Shown: positions 29,905 to 39,220, counted from the stretch's first letter. The stretch is 64,000 nt of DNA from Candidatus Adiutrix intracellularis (GCA_001577715.1 LQAA01000091.1:1-64000); one strand, 5' to 3'. Numbers and translations: made by a program. The notes: generated by a model not told the origin, from the letters alone.

Positions 29905-31620
29905 TCAGGGCCGCGTAGTCCGGTTAAAGCCTTCGCCGTTTTGGCTGGAGGCCCAGGCTTCGTAGTTTGTCCGTTCTTGGCGGTGTTGGAAAGAGCGTCT
30001 GGAAAGACCCAGTAGACCGGCGGCTTCGGTTTTGTTACCGTTAGTAGCGGCCAGAGCCTCGCGGATGAAGTGGCGTTCGGTTTCGATCATAATGGTGTCT
30101 AGGTTTAGAGTTACGTTGGTCCAGTCTGGGGTTAAGTCGGGGGGTAGATCCGGTTTAGGGAAATAGTTTTCACCGAAAGAGAGCAGCCCTTGATAATTTA
30201 GGTCGGCTAGCTCGTGAGCTACCAGTCTGATCCGTAACCGCCAAGGGCTGATACCCAGGCTGGCGGCCGTGCGGCCGCGTAAACCTCCGGCCGCTAGTAG
30301 CCCTCGATAAAGATAATAGACTTCCAGCCTCGCCAGCAGTTCATCAAGACCGCCCCGGGGCAGCCCCGGTAATAGGACTTTAGTTTCACTGAAATAATGG
30401 CCGGGGGTACTTAATTTTTTGTTTAGGGCGATCGAGAGTGGTGGAAGAGCTCGTTTGAAATCGGCTAGGCGTAGGCTTTCGGGTAGAATGATGCTGGACT
30501 GTTCCAGAGCTACTGACCGTTCAATGATATTTTCCAGTTCCCGTACATTGCCGGGGAAGTGGTAGCGCGATAGGATATCTAGAGCATAGGCCGAAAGCTT
30601 ACGGACATCCTTATTCTGAGCTTGGCTGTACTTTTCAAGAAAAAAATGGGCCAGGAGAGGGATGTCAGCCGGCCGGTCTCTCAAAGGTGGGAGGTGGATA
30701 TTAATGACATTTAAGCGATAATATAAATCTTCGCGAAAGCGGCCGGCCATAATTTCAGTTTCTAGATTTTTGTTAGTGGCTGAAATGAAACGGACGTTGC
30801 TCTTTTCTTCCCAGTCGCCTCCTATCGGGCGGAAAGTTTTTTCCTGAATAACACGGAGCAATTTGACCTGCATGGTGAGTGAAAGTTCCACTAATTCATC
30901 TAGAAACAGGGTGCCTCCGTCGGCTAGGGCTACTAGGCCTTTTTTGTCACTGGTAGCTCCGGTGAAGGCTCCTTTTCTATAGCCGAACAATTCGCTTTCC
31001 ATTAGATTTTCAGGTATGCCGCCGCAGTTAATAGCTACAAAGGCGCCCTCAGCACGGTCGGAGTTTTCGTGAACCGCCCGGGCCACTAGCTCTTTGCCTG
31101 TGCCGCTTTCCCCGCTGATGAGTAGATTGGTGGAAGTTTGAGCCGTTAGTCGCACCAGATCGTAGACATGGAGCATGACCGGTGAAGCTCCAACCATACG
31201 GCCAAAGCGCTGGTTAGAAGCAACCATTTCGGCCAGAGCTCGGCGTTCTTGCTCCACATTACGATGGGCTAGAGCCGAGTCGATTACTGCTAGAAGATCT
31301 TGGGGCTGGAAAGGCTTAGGAATAAAATCATAGGCTCCTTCTCGCATGGCCGCAACGGCGGTGTCGGGTTGTACATATGCTGAAATTAAGATGAGGGGTG
31401 TGGTTTTATTGGCGGCTCTCAGGTGTTTTAAAATTTCCAGGCCACTTAAGCCCGGCATTTTTATATCGCTGACGATAGCCTCAAAATTACCGTCTAAAGC
31501 TGTGTTAAGTCCAGTCGAGCCGTCTTCAGCCAGGGTGACCTGATGGCCTGCATGGCGTAGTATCATCTCCATCATTTCTCTAAGACTGAGGTCATCATCA
31601 ATAACTAGAATAGCGCCCAA
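29905..31620 (-). CDS. NtrC-family sigma-54 response regulator with two Fis-type HTH segments
   Basis: The 571-residue protein has a receiver domain (about 1-120, phospho-acceptor D52 in IVSDIKMPG), a sigma-54 AAA+ domain (about 143-375) with GESGTGKE Walker A, the sigma-54 contact loop GAFTGA, and DGGTLFLDEL. At the C-terminus is a Fis-type HTH, HFIREALAATNGNKTEAAGL then LGLSRRSF. Between AAA+ and this HTH lies an extra about 110 residues containing a second Fis-like unit: YYLYRGLLAAGGLRGRTAAS then LGISPWRLRIRL. The start is TTG at 31618-31620 with GAGGGA 8 nt upstream. No sensor kinase gene is intact nearby. Targets are unknown. Confidence 0.93.
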   Translation of the reverse strand: MGAILVIDDDLSLREMMEMILRHAGHQVTLAEDGSTGLNTALDGNFEAIVSDIKMPGLSGLEILKHLRAANKTTPLILISAYVQPDTAVAAMREGAYDFIPKPFQPQDLLAVIDSALAHRNVEQERRALAEMVASNQRFGRMVGASPVMLHVYDLVRLTAQTSTNLLISGESGTGKELVARAVHENSDRAEGAFVAINCGGIPENLMESELFGYRKGAFTGATSDKKGLVALADGGTLFLDELVELSLTMQVKLLRVIQEKTFRPIGGDWEEKSNVRFISATNKNLETEIMAGRFREDLYYRLNVINIHLPPLRDRPADIPLLAHFFLEKYSQAQNKDVRKLSAYALDILSRYHFPGNVRELENIIERSVALEQSSIILPESLRLADFKRALPPLSIALNKKLSTPGHYFSETKVLLPGLPRGGLDELLARLEVYYLYRGLLAAGGLRGRTAASLGISPWRLRIRLVAHELADLNYQGLLSFGENYFPKPDLPPDLTPDWTNVTLNLDTIMIETERHFIREALAATNGNKTEAAGLLGLSRRSFQHRQERTNYEAWASSQNGEGFNRTTRP

Positions 31621-31642
31621 AAGTTGCTTCCCTCGTTGTTAT

Positions 31643-32662
31643 TTAAATGTTGAAACGGAAGTGGATTATATCGCCGTCGGCCACCACATAGGTCTTACCT
31701 TCTAGGCGAGAAGCGCCTCTTTTTTTTGCTTCGGCTAGGCTTCCGGCTACCTTGAAGTCTTCAAAGGCTACTACTTCAGCTCGTATGAAGCCTTTCTGAA
31801 TATCTGAATGAATAGTCCTAGCTGCCTCTAGAGCCGTTTCTCCAGCAGCGATAGTCCAAGCTCGGCATTCGTCTTCGCCAACGGTGAAAAAACTGATTAG
31901 ACCCATCAGGTGATAAACTTCGCGGATGACTCTAGCTGAAGCCGGTTCGGTTAGTTTATAGCCTGCCAGGAATTCAGCCGCGTCTTCTGGGGCTAGGGTC
32001 GCTAGTTCCTCTTCTAGTCGGCCTCGCACTACAACCTGGGGCCAGGTTCCGCCGAGATCCACGCTCTTTTCGTCGTCATCGGCATTGTTTAAAATTACCA
32101 GCAATGGCTTAGCCGACAAAAAGGCAAAATTTCGCAGGCGGGTGTGACGGGCGAAAATTGGATCTCGCCGCAAAGGGCGCCCTGCTTCCAATTCTATTTT
32201 TGCCATGGTCAGAAGTTCTAGCTCTTCCAGATCGTTCTTTCGGCCCCGCTTCTGTTCTTCGGTCATTCGCTCCAGACGCTTTTCCACTACCAGATAATCA
32301 TTTAATATAAGTTCAGTTTCCAGTTCGACTATTTCCGTAGCTGGTTTTATTTCCGTCGCGTTCAGATCTGGGAAATTACGGAGTGTGAGTAGTAGCACCT
32401 CGACCTCCCGGATTTTTTCTAGAGAGATTTTGAGCGCTTCTTTAGGGTGGCCTGGGGGATGAGGTAGAAAAAACTCCACCCGGGCCGGTGTGCACTTTTG
32501 TGGTTGGAAGCGGGTGTTTAAAAAATCAAGACGCTCGTCCGGCACTAGCGCTTCGCCTTGGCGAGGTTCAGAAGCGCTAAATGGAGGGCGGCTTAGTTTC
32601 GTTAGTGCTGAAAAAATGGTGTCACGACCACTTCCCGGCCAACCAATTAGGCCCGCTTTCAT
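31643..32662 (-). CDS. YchF-like protein (DUF933) with degenerate P-loop
   Basis: The 339-residue protein ends with a clear YchF C-terminal TGS-like (DUF933) domain: LISFFTVGEDECRAWTI, IHSDIQKGFIRAEVV, KKRGASRLEGKTYVV, DGDIIHFRFNI. The N-terminal GTPase-like domain starts MKAGLIGWPGSGRDTIFSAL, where the P-loop lysine and serine of GxPNVGKS are replaced (GRD), and the G4 site reads NNADDDE. True YchF is an ATPase that binds ribosomes, and nucleotide binding here is doubtful. The ATG (32660-32662) follows GGAGGTG. It lies 22 bp before the response regulator and is probably cotranscribed with it. This is likely a deltaproteobacterial YchF paralogue. Confidence 0.85.
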   Translation of the reverse strand: MKAGLIGWPGSGRDTIFSALTKLSRPPFSASEPRQGEALVPDERLDFLNTRFQPQKCTPARVEFFLPHPPGHPKEALKISLEKIREVEVLLLTLRNFPDLNATEIKPATEIVELETELILNDYLVVEKRLERMTEEQKRGRKNDLEELELLTMAKIELEAGRPLRRDPIFARHTRLRNFAFLSAKPLLVILNNADDDEKSVDLGGTWPQVVVRGRLEEELATLAPEDAAEFLAGYKLTEPASARVIREVYHLMGLISFFTVGEDECRAWTIAAGETALEAARTIHSDIQKGFIRAEVVAFEDFKVAGSLAEAKKRGASRLEGKTYVVADGDIIHFRFNI

Positions 32663-32699
32663 TCACCCACCTCCGGTTTTAGTTTTTAGTGCGGCTTTC

Positions 32700-33650
32700 A
32701 GTTTTAGCCGGCTTAGTTAAACTTATTATAACAAAATTGCCCGTCGCGCGAAAGGATGGCTCTGAAATACAAATCTGTTAAATAGGTAAATATATGGTTC
32801 ACTTGATGGAATAAGACGCCCGTGCCGCTGGGTATGTGTATTGGTTTTTGTATAATAATTGTTTTTTTAGTGACCAGTTTTCCTCTTAATCGTTTTGAGA
32901 TAGCGATAAATAGATAGTTCGGAAATTTTAAGATGTTAAGTTAATTCACTTATGCTTTCTTTGCGGTTTTAAAAAAATATTTATATGAATTCCGTAGAAT
33001 TTCTATTCTGTCGCTTTTAGTTAGTTTATTAGGTATGCACCTAGTGCGGATGCAGAAGTTATAGATGGTCTTACTGAGTTACGAATTTATAATGATATTA
33101 AGATATTTAATTTTATTTAAAAGGAAGGTTATCGCCGATAGATACCTGGAACTGGTAGACTTACCTGGCGATGATGTTAAACTGTTGGGGGAATTATTGG
33201 GAGGAAATGCGGTAGTTAACCGTTATTGCGTGGGTTCTCTGGCGGTGAATGCTTTCACCTTTTTGATGGGTGAACTTTTTGGTGCTCTTGACGAGATGAT
33301 CTGTGTCCGGCAGTTGTGGTAGAGCGGTGGCGAGGTGGATAAAAATATGCTATTCTTACATATTATGTAGAAGAGACGGTTATATTGGTCGACAGAATTA
33401 TTTTTTTTGGGGTATATTTAGGTCGGATAGTACTCGAGGTACCGGTCGATCTTTCTTGATTCCACTTTCGCAATATCACCTTTTATCACGAATTGTTTGT
33501 ACTTTTGCGTAACGAATTACTGTGGGTCTTGAATTAAGTGGGGGGGGGTAATATTTCAAATTCTGGGATTAGGTGAGTGAAGGGAAAGTGCTTTTTTAAA
33601 AAATTTTAAATAAAAGGAATAATTCAGGTTCTAATTTATGGGGTGCTGGT
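32700..33650. other. decayed stretch with one protein-like fragment
   Basis: A plus-strand open stretch at 33065-33322 contains LLGGNAVVNRYCVGSLAVNA and looks like eroded coding sequence, but I recognise no family. The remainder has no readable features. G-tract 33540-33548 is a run of nine G. Confidence 0.4.
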
Positions 33651-34400
33651 GCTATTTTATGTGTTTAAGCTCGAAAACCACCAGTTATACTGGAGTTAGG
33701 CACTTTTTAGGTTTAGCTCTAAGTCAAAGAAGCCTTTGAATGTTAAAATGATGAAGATTTGCTAACTACATCAAGAAGACATAAGGAGATTGTCCAAATG
33801 GATTGGAGTATTTTAGCACAGACGAGATGGGAACGTAAGTATTATATAGTATTTGCGTCTAAGTATCGTAGGTAAGTGATTTATGAGAAGCTCAAGGTTG
33901 ATGTAGACAAAATATTATGTGAATTGTGTGAAAGGAAAGGGTCAGAAATAATAGAGGTGAAGTGTTGTCCTGACCATATCCATATGTCTGTAAAGATACT
34001 ATCGAAATACAGTGTATTAGAGGTAATAAGTTATCTGAAGGGTAAAAGTTTACTAATAACATTAGATAGGCATGTTAATCTGGAGTATAAGTATGGCAAT
34101 AGATACATTATTGTAAGTATTATATTGATATAGCAGATAAAAATGCGAAAATAATAGTGAAATATGTCAGGAATTAATTACGGTAAGACTTAACGGCTGA
34201 CTAATTGATACTGAAGGAATATATTGATCTATTTACGGGTAAGTCGGTAAATAAAAGCAAAAAGGAAGAGTCCCTTAGGAGTAAGCCTATTAACTGAAAA
34301 CCATTTAGCACGCTCTTAGGCGTTGCCGTACCAATCCCTTATAGGGGTGAGCAGATCACTCGCCTAGCAGGTAGTTCTGATTTTCTCCCAGGTTAAAACC
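33650..34400 (+). mobile_element. IS200/IS605-type element relic, copy 2 (both ends present)
   Basis: From the start codon at 33798 the gene reads MDWSILAQTRWERKYYIVFA, then after a stop YRR, and then openly to 34133: ILCELCERKGSEIIEVKCCP, DHIHMSVKIL, YLKGKSLLI, RHVNLEYKYGN. These are diagnostic of the IS200 TnpA Y1 transposase, with the HIH metal motif intact. After a frameshift KYVRN keeps the catalytic tyrosine, followed by a stop. The right end (about 34290-34395) has the subterminal palindromes CCCTTATAGGGG and ACTCGCCTAGC. It is the best preserved copy but non-functional. Confidence 0.85.
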
Positions 34401-34608
34401 GCAATGCATTTCTATTTTCCTTTCAGATTTAACTTTTTTTTATAGCTTACATTATTTATTTCCTGAATTCAACCTTAATGCGTCAGAGTCTATTTTGGGA
34501 TATAAGAGATATTGTCGTAAATCAAATTGAAAGTAGCGAGGTATTGTGGCATAATAAATTAGAAGTTATTTTAGATATTGGTTGCTTATATAGTAGTTCG
34601 GAAATGAG
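34400..34608. other. tRNA upstream spacer
   Basis: A+T-rich. A TATAGT at 34589-34594 is correctly placed to be the -10 box of the tRNA gene, with only a weak TTATTT at the -35 position. Confidence 0.4.
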
Positions 34609-34683
34609 GCTGGCGTAGCCCAATGGTAGAGCACCTGATTTGTAATCAGACGGTTGTAGGTTCGATTCCTATCGCCAGCTCCA
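34609..34683 (+). tRNA. tRNA-Thr (anticodon UGU)
   Basis: Acceptor arms GCTGGCG and CGCCAGC pair perfectly over 7 bp. The anticodon loop TTTGTAA gives TGT, and the T-arm has GGTTCGATTCC. The discriminator is T and the CCA end (34681-34683) is encoded. It is the only RNA gene I find in the window. It lies between two oppositely oriented IS200 right ends. Confidence 0.96.
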
Positions 34684-34790
34684 ATCAGGATCACTCGCTC
34701 AGTGAGTGGTTCGCTTACCCCTATAAGGGGTTAGTACGGTAGCGTCTGAGGCCGTGCTAAATAGTTTGCTAAGTGCACCATGTTAATAGT
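34684..34790 (-). mobile_element. solitary IS200 right end in reverse orientation
   Basis: This is the reverse complement of the IS200 right end seen at about 34290-34395 and 63035-63125: CACTCGCTCAGTGAGTGG palindrome, then CCCCTATAAGGGG, then GCGTCTGAGGCCG and TTTGCTAAGTGCACC. It abuts the CCA of the tRNA gene directly. No transposase part is present on this side. Confidence 0.7.
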
Positions 34791-34818
34791 TTTACCCCTA
34801 GAGGGGTTATTCTTTTTT
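34791..34818 (+). terminator. Rho-independent terminator of tRNA-Thr
   Basis: CCCC-TAGA-GGGG hairpin (34795-34806) followed by TTATTCTTTTTT. It probably served the tRNA gene before the IS200 end fell between them. Confidence 0.6.
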
Positions 34819-35045
34819 GCCTTTATTTATTGGCTCCCCCGTAAACGGGTTAGTGTATTCTTTCAATCTGTTGTGCGTAAATTCAAGAATCTGCGTGAGA
34901 TAGGAGTGATTCGGCGTATAGACTCTGATCAGGCGGGCTATTAGAAAGTTACTAAATAAAATAGGCCTTATTTAGTTATAATCCATAGAAATTTTTAGTT
35001 TGAGGGTGTTTGGTTCTAGGTTAAACGTTAAATGTAATAAAAGGC

Positions 35046-35075
35046 TTGACCTAGATCAGGCCGGTACAGTATAGT
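35046..35075 (+). promoter_or_regulatory. probable trpE promoter
   Basis: TTGACC (35046-35051) and TATAGT (35070-35075) are spaced by 18 bp. Transcription would begin near 35082, giving a leader of about 230 nt before trpE. Confidence 0.5.
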
Positions 35076-35259
35076 GATTAAATAAAATCAGATATGAGCT
35101 GTAATATTAATTATAGTAATGTTTTAAGTAAACAATCCGGCTTAGCTTTCCCAGTTTAGGCTATTAGGGGCGGTTTCTGGTAGCGTTATCTCTTAACCTG
35201 AGGTTCAGAGTAGAGCCGGCGAATCTAGAAAATATAACGTAACCCGGAAATCTTTTTTG

Positions 35260-35289
35260 AACCGCAGGCTTAGCTGGGCGGTTTTTTTG
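35260..35289 (+). terminator. terminator-like hairpin in the trpE leader (possible attenuator)
   Basis: AACCGC (35260-35265) pairs with GCGGTT (35278-35283) and a run of seven T follows, 26 nt before the trpE start. Such a terminator inside the leader is the hallmark of attenuation. No leader peptide with tandem Trp codons is seen: the only small frame (35094-35159) has none. The sensing mechanism is therefore unknown. Confidence 0.65.
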
Positions 35290-35314
35290 TGCCCGCCTTA
35301 TAAGGAGAATGATT

Positions 35315-36724
35315 ATGCGGATCGTCCTTCAACAGCAAATTGAATGGCTGGATAGTGATTTAGAGACTGTTATCGGCCTTTTTTTAAATCGCATCGGCCA
35401 GAGTCCTAGCGTGCTTCTAGAGAGTGCGGCAATGGATGGCCGTTGGGGGCGATATAGTTTGGCGGCCACCGATTTTTTACTGACGGCTAGAGCGGTTGGG
35501 GGTCGATTAGAATTGACTGTAGACGACCCCAGGTTGGTCCCTCTTCAGAACTTAGCCGGGCGGCCTTTTCTTGAGGGCTTAAGAGGGATTATAGATGCTC
35601 TGTGTCTGGAACCAGCTCTGGAATTGCCGCTTTTACCGCCTATCACTCGGGCCCTTTACGGTTATCTGGGTTATGGGGTGGCCGGGATGATGGAAAAAAA
35701 ACTAGCTTCGGTCGTTCCCGCTGAGGAAGCCGAAGCCGTTTTCGTGCTGCCCGGACGGATCTATTTCTTTGATCACGTCTATAATAGGCTGGCCCGTATA
35801 TCGTTACGGAAAGATAAGGTGCCGCTTATTTTGAAGCTTGCTTTAGGAGAGGCGCTCGGGGCAAGTTCGTCGCCGGAATCGTTTGAATTTGAAGAAAAAT
35901 CAAGTTTTAGTCGGGAAGATTTCATTTCCGCAGTTCAGCATATTCAGGGTCTGATTCGGTACGGGGAGGCCATTCAGGTGGTGTTGTCAGCTCAGTTTTC
36001 TGTGCCATTTGCAGGCGACCTTTTTAAAGTCTATCGACGGTTGCGACATATTAATCCTTCGCCTTACATGTTTTTCCAACGTCTGCCGGAAATAAGCCTG
36101 GCGGTTTCCTCTCCTGAAGTCATGATTAGTTGTGAGAAGGGACATCTGCGTCTTTGTCCCATCGCTGGTACTCGCCCCCGGGGGCGAACCGAAGCTGAAG
36201 ACTCAAAGCTAGCGGAAGAACTTAAAGCCGACCTTAAGGAACAGTCGGAACATATTATGTTGGTAGATTTGGGACGAAATGATTTGGGGCGGGTAGCCGC
36301 CCCGGGTACGGTTAAAGTTGAGGCTTATATGGAAGTGGAACGCTTCTCTCACGTTATGCATCTGACCTCGCAGTTGAGCGCTAAGCTAGCTGACGGTCGG
36401 AACGTAATAGATATTTTGAGTGCAGTTTTTCCGGCCGGCACCTTGAGTGGCGCGCCTAAGGTTCGAGCCATGGAGATTATCGCCGCTCATGAAAAGGTGG
36501 CGCGCGGACCCTATGGCGGAGCCTTGGGTTGGCTAGGGCTAGATAAAGATTCCATTAATCTTGACCTCGGTATTACTATAAGAGGGTTATGGACTAAAGG
36601 TGGGCAGGCTTTTTGGCAGGCCGGGGCCGGTCTGGTTTACGATTCTGATCCTGATCGTGAATGGCAGGAATGCCGCCATAAATCCAAGGTGATCCGTCAG
36701 GCTCTGGCGGCGGCCGGGAGGTAA
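35315..36724 (+). CDS. trpE: anthranilate synthase component I
   Basis: TrpE converts chorismate and ammonia to anthranilate, the first step of tryptophan synthesis. The 469 residues have an N-terminal domain with the LLES tryptophan-feedback motif and a chorismate-binding domain: IQGLIRYGEAIQVVLSAQFS, CPIAGTRPRGRT, EEQ-like KEQSEHIMLVDLGRNDLGRV, FPAGTLSGAPKVRAMEII. The alanine in PIAGTR points to TrpE; aminodeoxychorismate synthase PabB usually has lysine there. The ATG at 35315 is 7 nt after AGGAG (35303-35307), better than 35309. trpG follows after 3 bp. No trpDCFBA gene is in this window. Confidence 0.9.
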   Translation: MRIVLQQQIEWLDSDLETVIGLFLNRIGQSPSVLLESAAMDGRWGRYSLAATDFLLTARAVGGRLELTVDDPRLVPLQNLAGRPFLEGLRGIIDALCLEPALELPLLPPITRALYGYLGYGVAGMMEKKLASVVPAEEAEAVFVLPGRIYFFDHVYNRLARISLRKDKVPLILKLALGEALGASSSPESFEFEEKSSFSREDFISAVQHIQGLIRYGEAIQVVLSAQFSVPFAGDLFKVYRRLRHINPSPYMFFQRLPEISLAVSSPEVMISCEKGHLRLCPIAGTRPRGRTEAEDSKLAEELKADLKEQSEHIMLVDLGRNDLGRVAAPGTVKVEAYMEVERFSHVMHLTSQLSAKLADGRNVIDILSAVFPAGTLSGAPKVRAMEIIAAHEKVARGPYGGALGWLGLDKDSINLDLGITIRGLWTKGGQAFWQAGAGLVYDSDPDREWQECRHKSKVIRQALAAAGR

Positions 36725-36727
36725 GCA

Positions 36728-37324
36728 TTGTTTCTTTTAATAGATAATTACGATTCTTTTACTTATAACCTCGTGCAGGCTTTCCAGGTTCTGGGGCAAG
36801 ATCCCCAAGTCCTTAAAAATGATGACTTGCGGGTTCTGGGACTGGCTAGGGAGCCTGCTTTGACGCAAGTTTGTTTTTCTCCAGGTCCGGGGAGGCCGCA
36901 AGAGGCTGGCTATAGCCTTGATTTTTTGAAAGTTTTAGATAAAGTTAATCCTCTGACGTCGGTTTTAGGGGTCTGTTTAGGGCATCAAATTCTGGGTTTG
37001 TTTGGCGGCGGGGATATAATCGCCGCGGAAAGGGTTTTTCATGGCCGCTTCTCTCAGATTCATCATAACGGGCAGGGCTTGTTTCGCGGCTTGCCCGATC
37101 CTTTTGAGGCTGGGCGTTATCATTCGCTTTTGGTTGAAAAACCAGCGGGGCGGGCGGTTCGATTTGAGATTTCCGCTCAGACTACCGAAGCTGAAATTAT
37201 GGGACTGGCTTTCACTGACCGGCCCTGGGCCGGAGTACAGTTTCATCCTGAATCTATTATGACCCCCGATGGGTTGCAACTTCTAGCTAACTTTTTCAAA
37301 TTTTTTGCAGTTAGGACTAAATAG
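36728..37324 (+). CDS. trpG: anthranilate synthase component II (glutamine amidotransferase)
   Basis: TrpG/PabA releases ammonia from glutamine for TrpE. The 198 residues carry the class I amidotransferase triad: nucleophile Cys in LGVCLGHQILG, and His-Glu in GVQFHPESIMTP. The family start LLIDNYDSFTYNLVQAF is intact. The start codon is TTG at 36728, with GGAGG 7 nt before it. The gene may also serve folate synthesis if a pabB exists elsewhere. Downstream the sequence dissolves into an IS5 relic. Confidence 0.93.
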   Translation: MFLLIDNYDSFTYNLVQAFQVLGQDPQVLKNDDLRVLGLAREPALTQVCFSPGPGRPQEAGYSLDFLKVLDKVNPLTSVLGVCLGHQILGLFGGGDIIAAERVFHGRFSQIHHNGQGLFRGLPDPFEAGRYHSLLVEKPAGRAVRFEISAQTTEAEIMGLAFTDRPWAGVQFHPESIMTPDGLQLLANFFKFFAVRTK

Positions 37325-37540
37325 GATATTATCTTTTGGTGGCGGTAGCGTGAATAGTGTACCCATGACTTTTTTGTATATGTTCATCCGGGAAGAGTAT
37401 TTTACAAAAAAGTAAACATAGGTATATAGTTGTTCCTTAAAAAGTGTTTTAAAACAGGTATTAATTCAAGCGTTATAGGTTCTAATAGCGTAAAATATAG
37501 TTAAAAGTCTTAAAATTACCAGATTCAAAGAAAACTGTGC
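37325..37540. other. spacer after trpG
   Basis: No recognisable trpD beginning, terminator or other feature is visible before the IS5 relic. Confidence 0.4.
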
Positions 37541-38580
37541 CCTCTGCATCTATTTTATGAAATTGAAAGCGGCAGCGATCATGGAGGCGTTGGTCTCATC
37601 TTCTGGATCCCTTTATTGAAGTTTTAGAATCGAACTTATAATTCTTATATTTTTTATCTTTGGCTATGCAGAATATTTTCGGTTCATGTAAATTGTAAAT
37701 TTTATTTTTGTCTTTTTTGTTGTTGAGTCAGAACATACTCAGAAGTTTGAATTGTTCTTGATAAAATTTTAAATTAGCCACTAATTTTTTTGTTTAATTT
37801 TACGGAATAAGGTTAAGGTGATACTCTTAAAGCGGCTTTTAGTTTTTTCTGTTTTTTTGTCCTTTTTGGGGTTTCTGCGGAAATTAATAGATTTAATAAT
37901 TTTCTTTATTTCTTTTTTATAGTTACAGCTTAAAGAAGGATCTGTAGAGAACACTACCTTCCAAAGATGAGATACCACTTTTATTTGTGATTTAAAATCA
38001 ATTAGGAAGGTAATATTTTTTTCTTAAATAGTGATATCGAAGAGAATTTCTCGCTTAAGTGCTTTCTCTTTATGCAATAAAATAAAAGCCTTAAAAATTT
38101 CTCCATCTACTCAATCTCAATGCGTTGACAGTATTGGGCTAAATTAAATGACATGCAAGCTGCAGTCTCTTGAAAGGTTGCCTCTCCACAAAAATATTGA
38201 AAGCAGAGATTACTTATCCACGTTTGAACAACTTTATTATCGTTCGGATCTTCAAGTTATTTCATGATTAATAATCCGAATATTAAACGAATATTTTTAG
38301 TTGGATATTCTTAATCAGAATAGCACTTTTGAAGTTCTTGTTTTAAGAAAATCTATGATATTTTTTCAGCCAGTTAAGAGTAATCATCTCGAATATTGAT
38401 TTGCTCTAGTAATCCTTGTTGAACAAAATACCTTGTTCTGATTGTGGGGATGGTGTCCTTATACAGTCCTCTAAAAAGAGAGTATTTGACTGGATTTTAA
38501 GGTAAATCCTAGGCTTTATGATCGAAAATATATTATATTTAATACGATTAATTAATAAAAAATAAAGTAATTAATACGTT
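37540..38580 (-). mobile_element. IS5-superfamily transposase relic with internal deletion
   Basis: Nucleotide-level match to 11700-13080 in the same order and orientation, including the block around TTCGGTTCATGTA (37679) that encodes LHEPKI on the minus strand and the CGAATATTTTTAG block (38288). At 37560-37620 the C-terminal fragment ASMIAAAFNFIK joins the KNYKFDS region directly, so several hundred bp present in the other copy are missing. Stops occur in all frames. Confidence 0.78.
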
Positions 38581-38809
38581 TTTAAGAATTGATTAAGTGT
38601 TGTTGGGAAGAGCGGATGTATTAAAAGTAAGTTTTTGTGTATACTTAATAGTCTGGAAACAAAACAACCAGTGAGGTTTTTCATCAGTTTTTCATAAGGT
38701 CGAACGCTTCAGCGTTCTTATCGAGCTTATCTTTTAGGGATTTCAATTCGTCCTATAGCTAACGGTTAATAAAATATTAAATTCAGTATTCATAAGAATC
38801 TAGGGAAGA

Positions 38810-39220
38810 TATAAAAAATATTATCTAACAATATCTTTAATTTATCGAGCTAAAAGATTTTGAAAAAACCTGCCCTGGTAGTTCTCCGTGGGTATATAGT
38901 AGTGAGTAAGTTTTAGCCGGGCCCTTATAACTTAATATGCTAATATTGAACGAGCCCTTTAACGTTCTAGATTCTCTTATTAGAATTATTATGCAAAATG
39001 AAATGTTTCGTTTATAGGAAACAGAAAAATCAACCATGATTCTGGTCTCTTATGATATTGATAAAGCTATTTATTTAAGTGATCGGATCATTGTCTTATT
39101 TGATCGGCTGGGGATATTTAAAAAGGTCATTGATGTTTCTCTCAGCTGCCCCCAAGAACGCAGCGATCCTCGTTCTATGGAAAGTTAGGCTAATTTTTTT
39201 GCAGATTCTGCGCCGTTAAT
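38810..39220 (+). pseudogene. TauB/SsuB/NitD-type ABC transporter ATPase, 3' remnant
   Basis: Plus-strand fragments LKDFEKTCPG, MLILNEPFNVLDSLIRIIMQ (Walker B and D-loop region; consensus LLLDEPFGALD) and MILVSYDIDKAIYLSDRIIV (consensus ILVTHDIDEAIYLSDRI) are followed by CPQERSDPRSMES. They follow the C-terminal half of nitrate/sulfonate/taurine importer ATPases. The LSGGM signature is ruined and a stop lies between D-loop and H-loop. The Walker A half and permease genes are gone. Confidence 0.75.

Noticed and set aside
33876-34133. An intact small gene
   Set aside because: It is only the open middle part of the IS200 TnpA relic; a stop lies upstream and a frameshift downstream.
35094-35159. 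A 21-codon leader peptide before trpE
   Set aside because: It contains no Trp codons and no good ribosome-binding site, so it cannot be a classic trp leader.
35255-35290. T-box riboswitch before trpE
   Set aside because: The terminator contains GAACCGC, resembling part of a T-box, but the GGGTGG part, stem I and a specifier loop are not visible.
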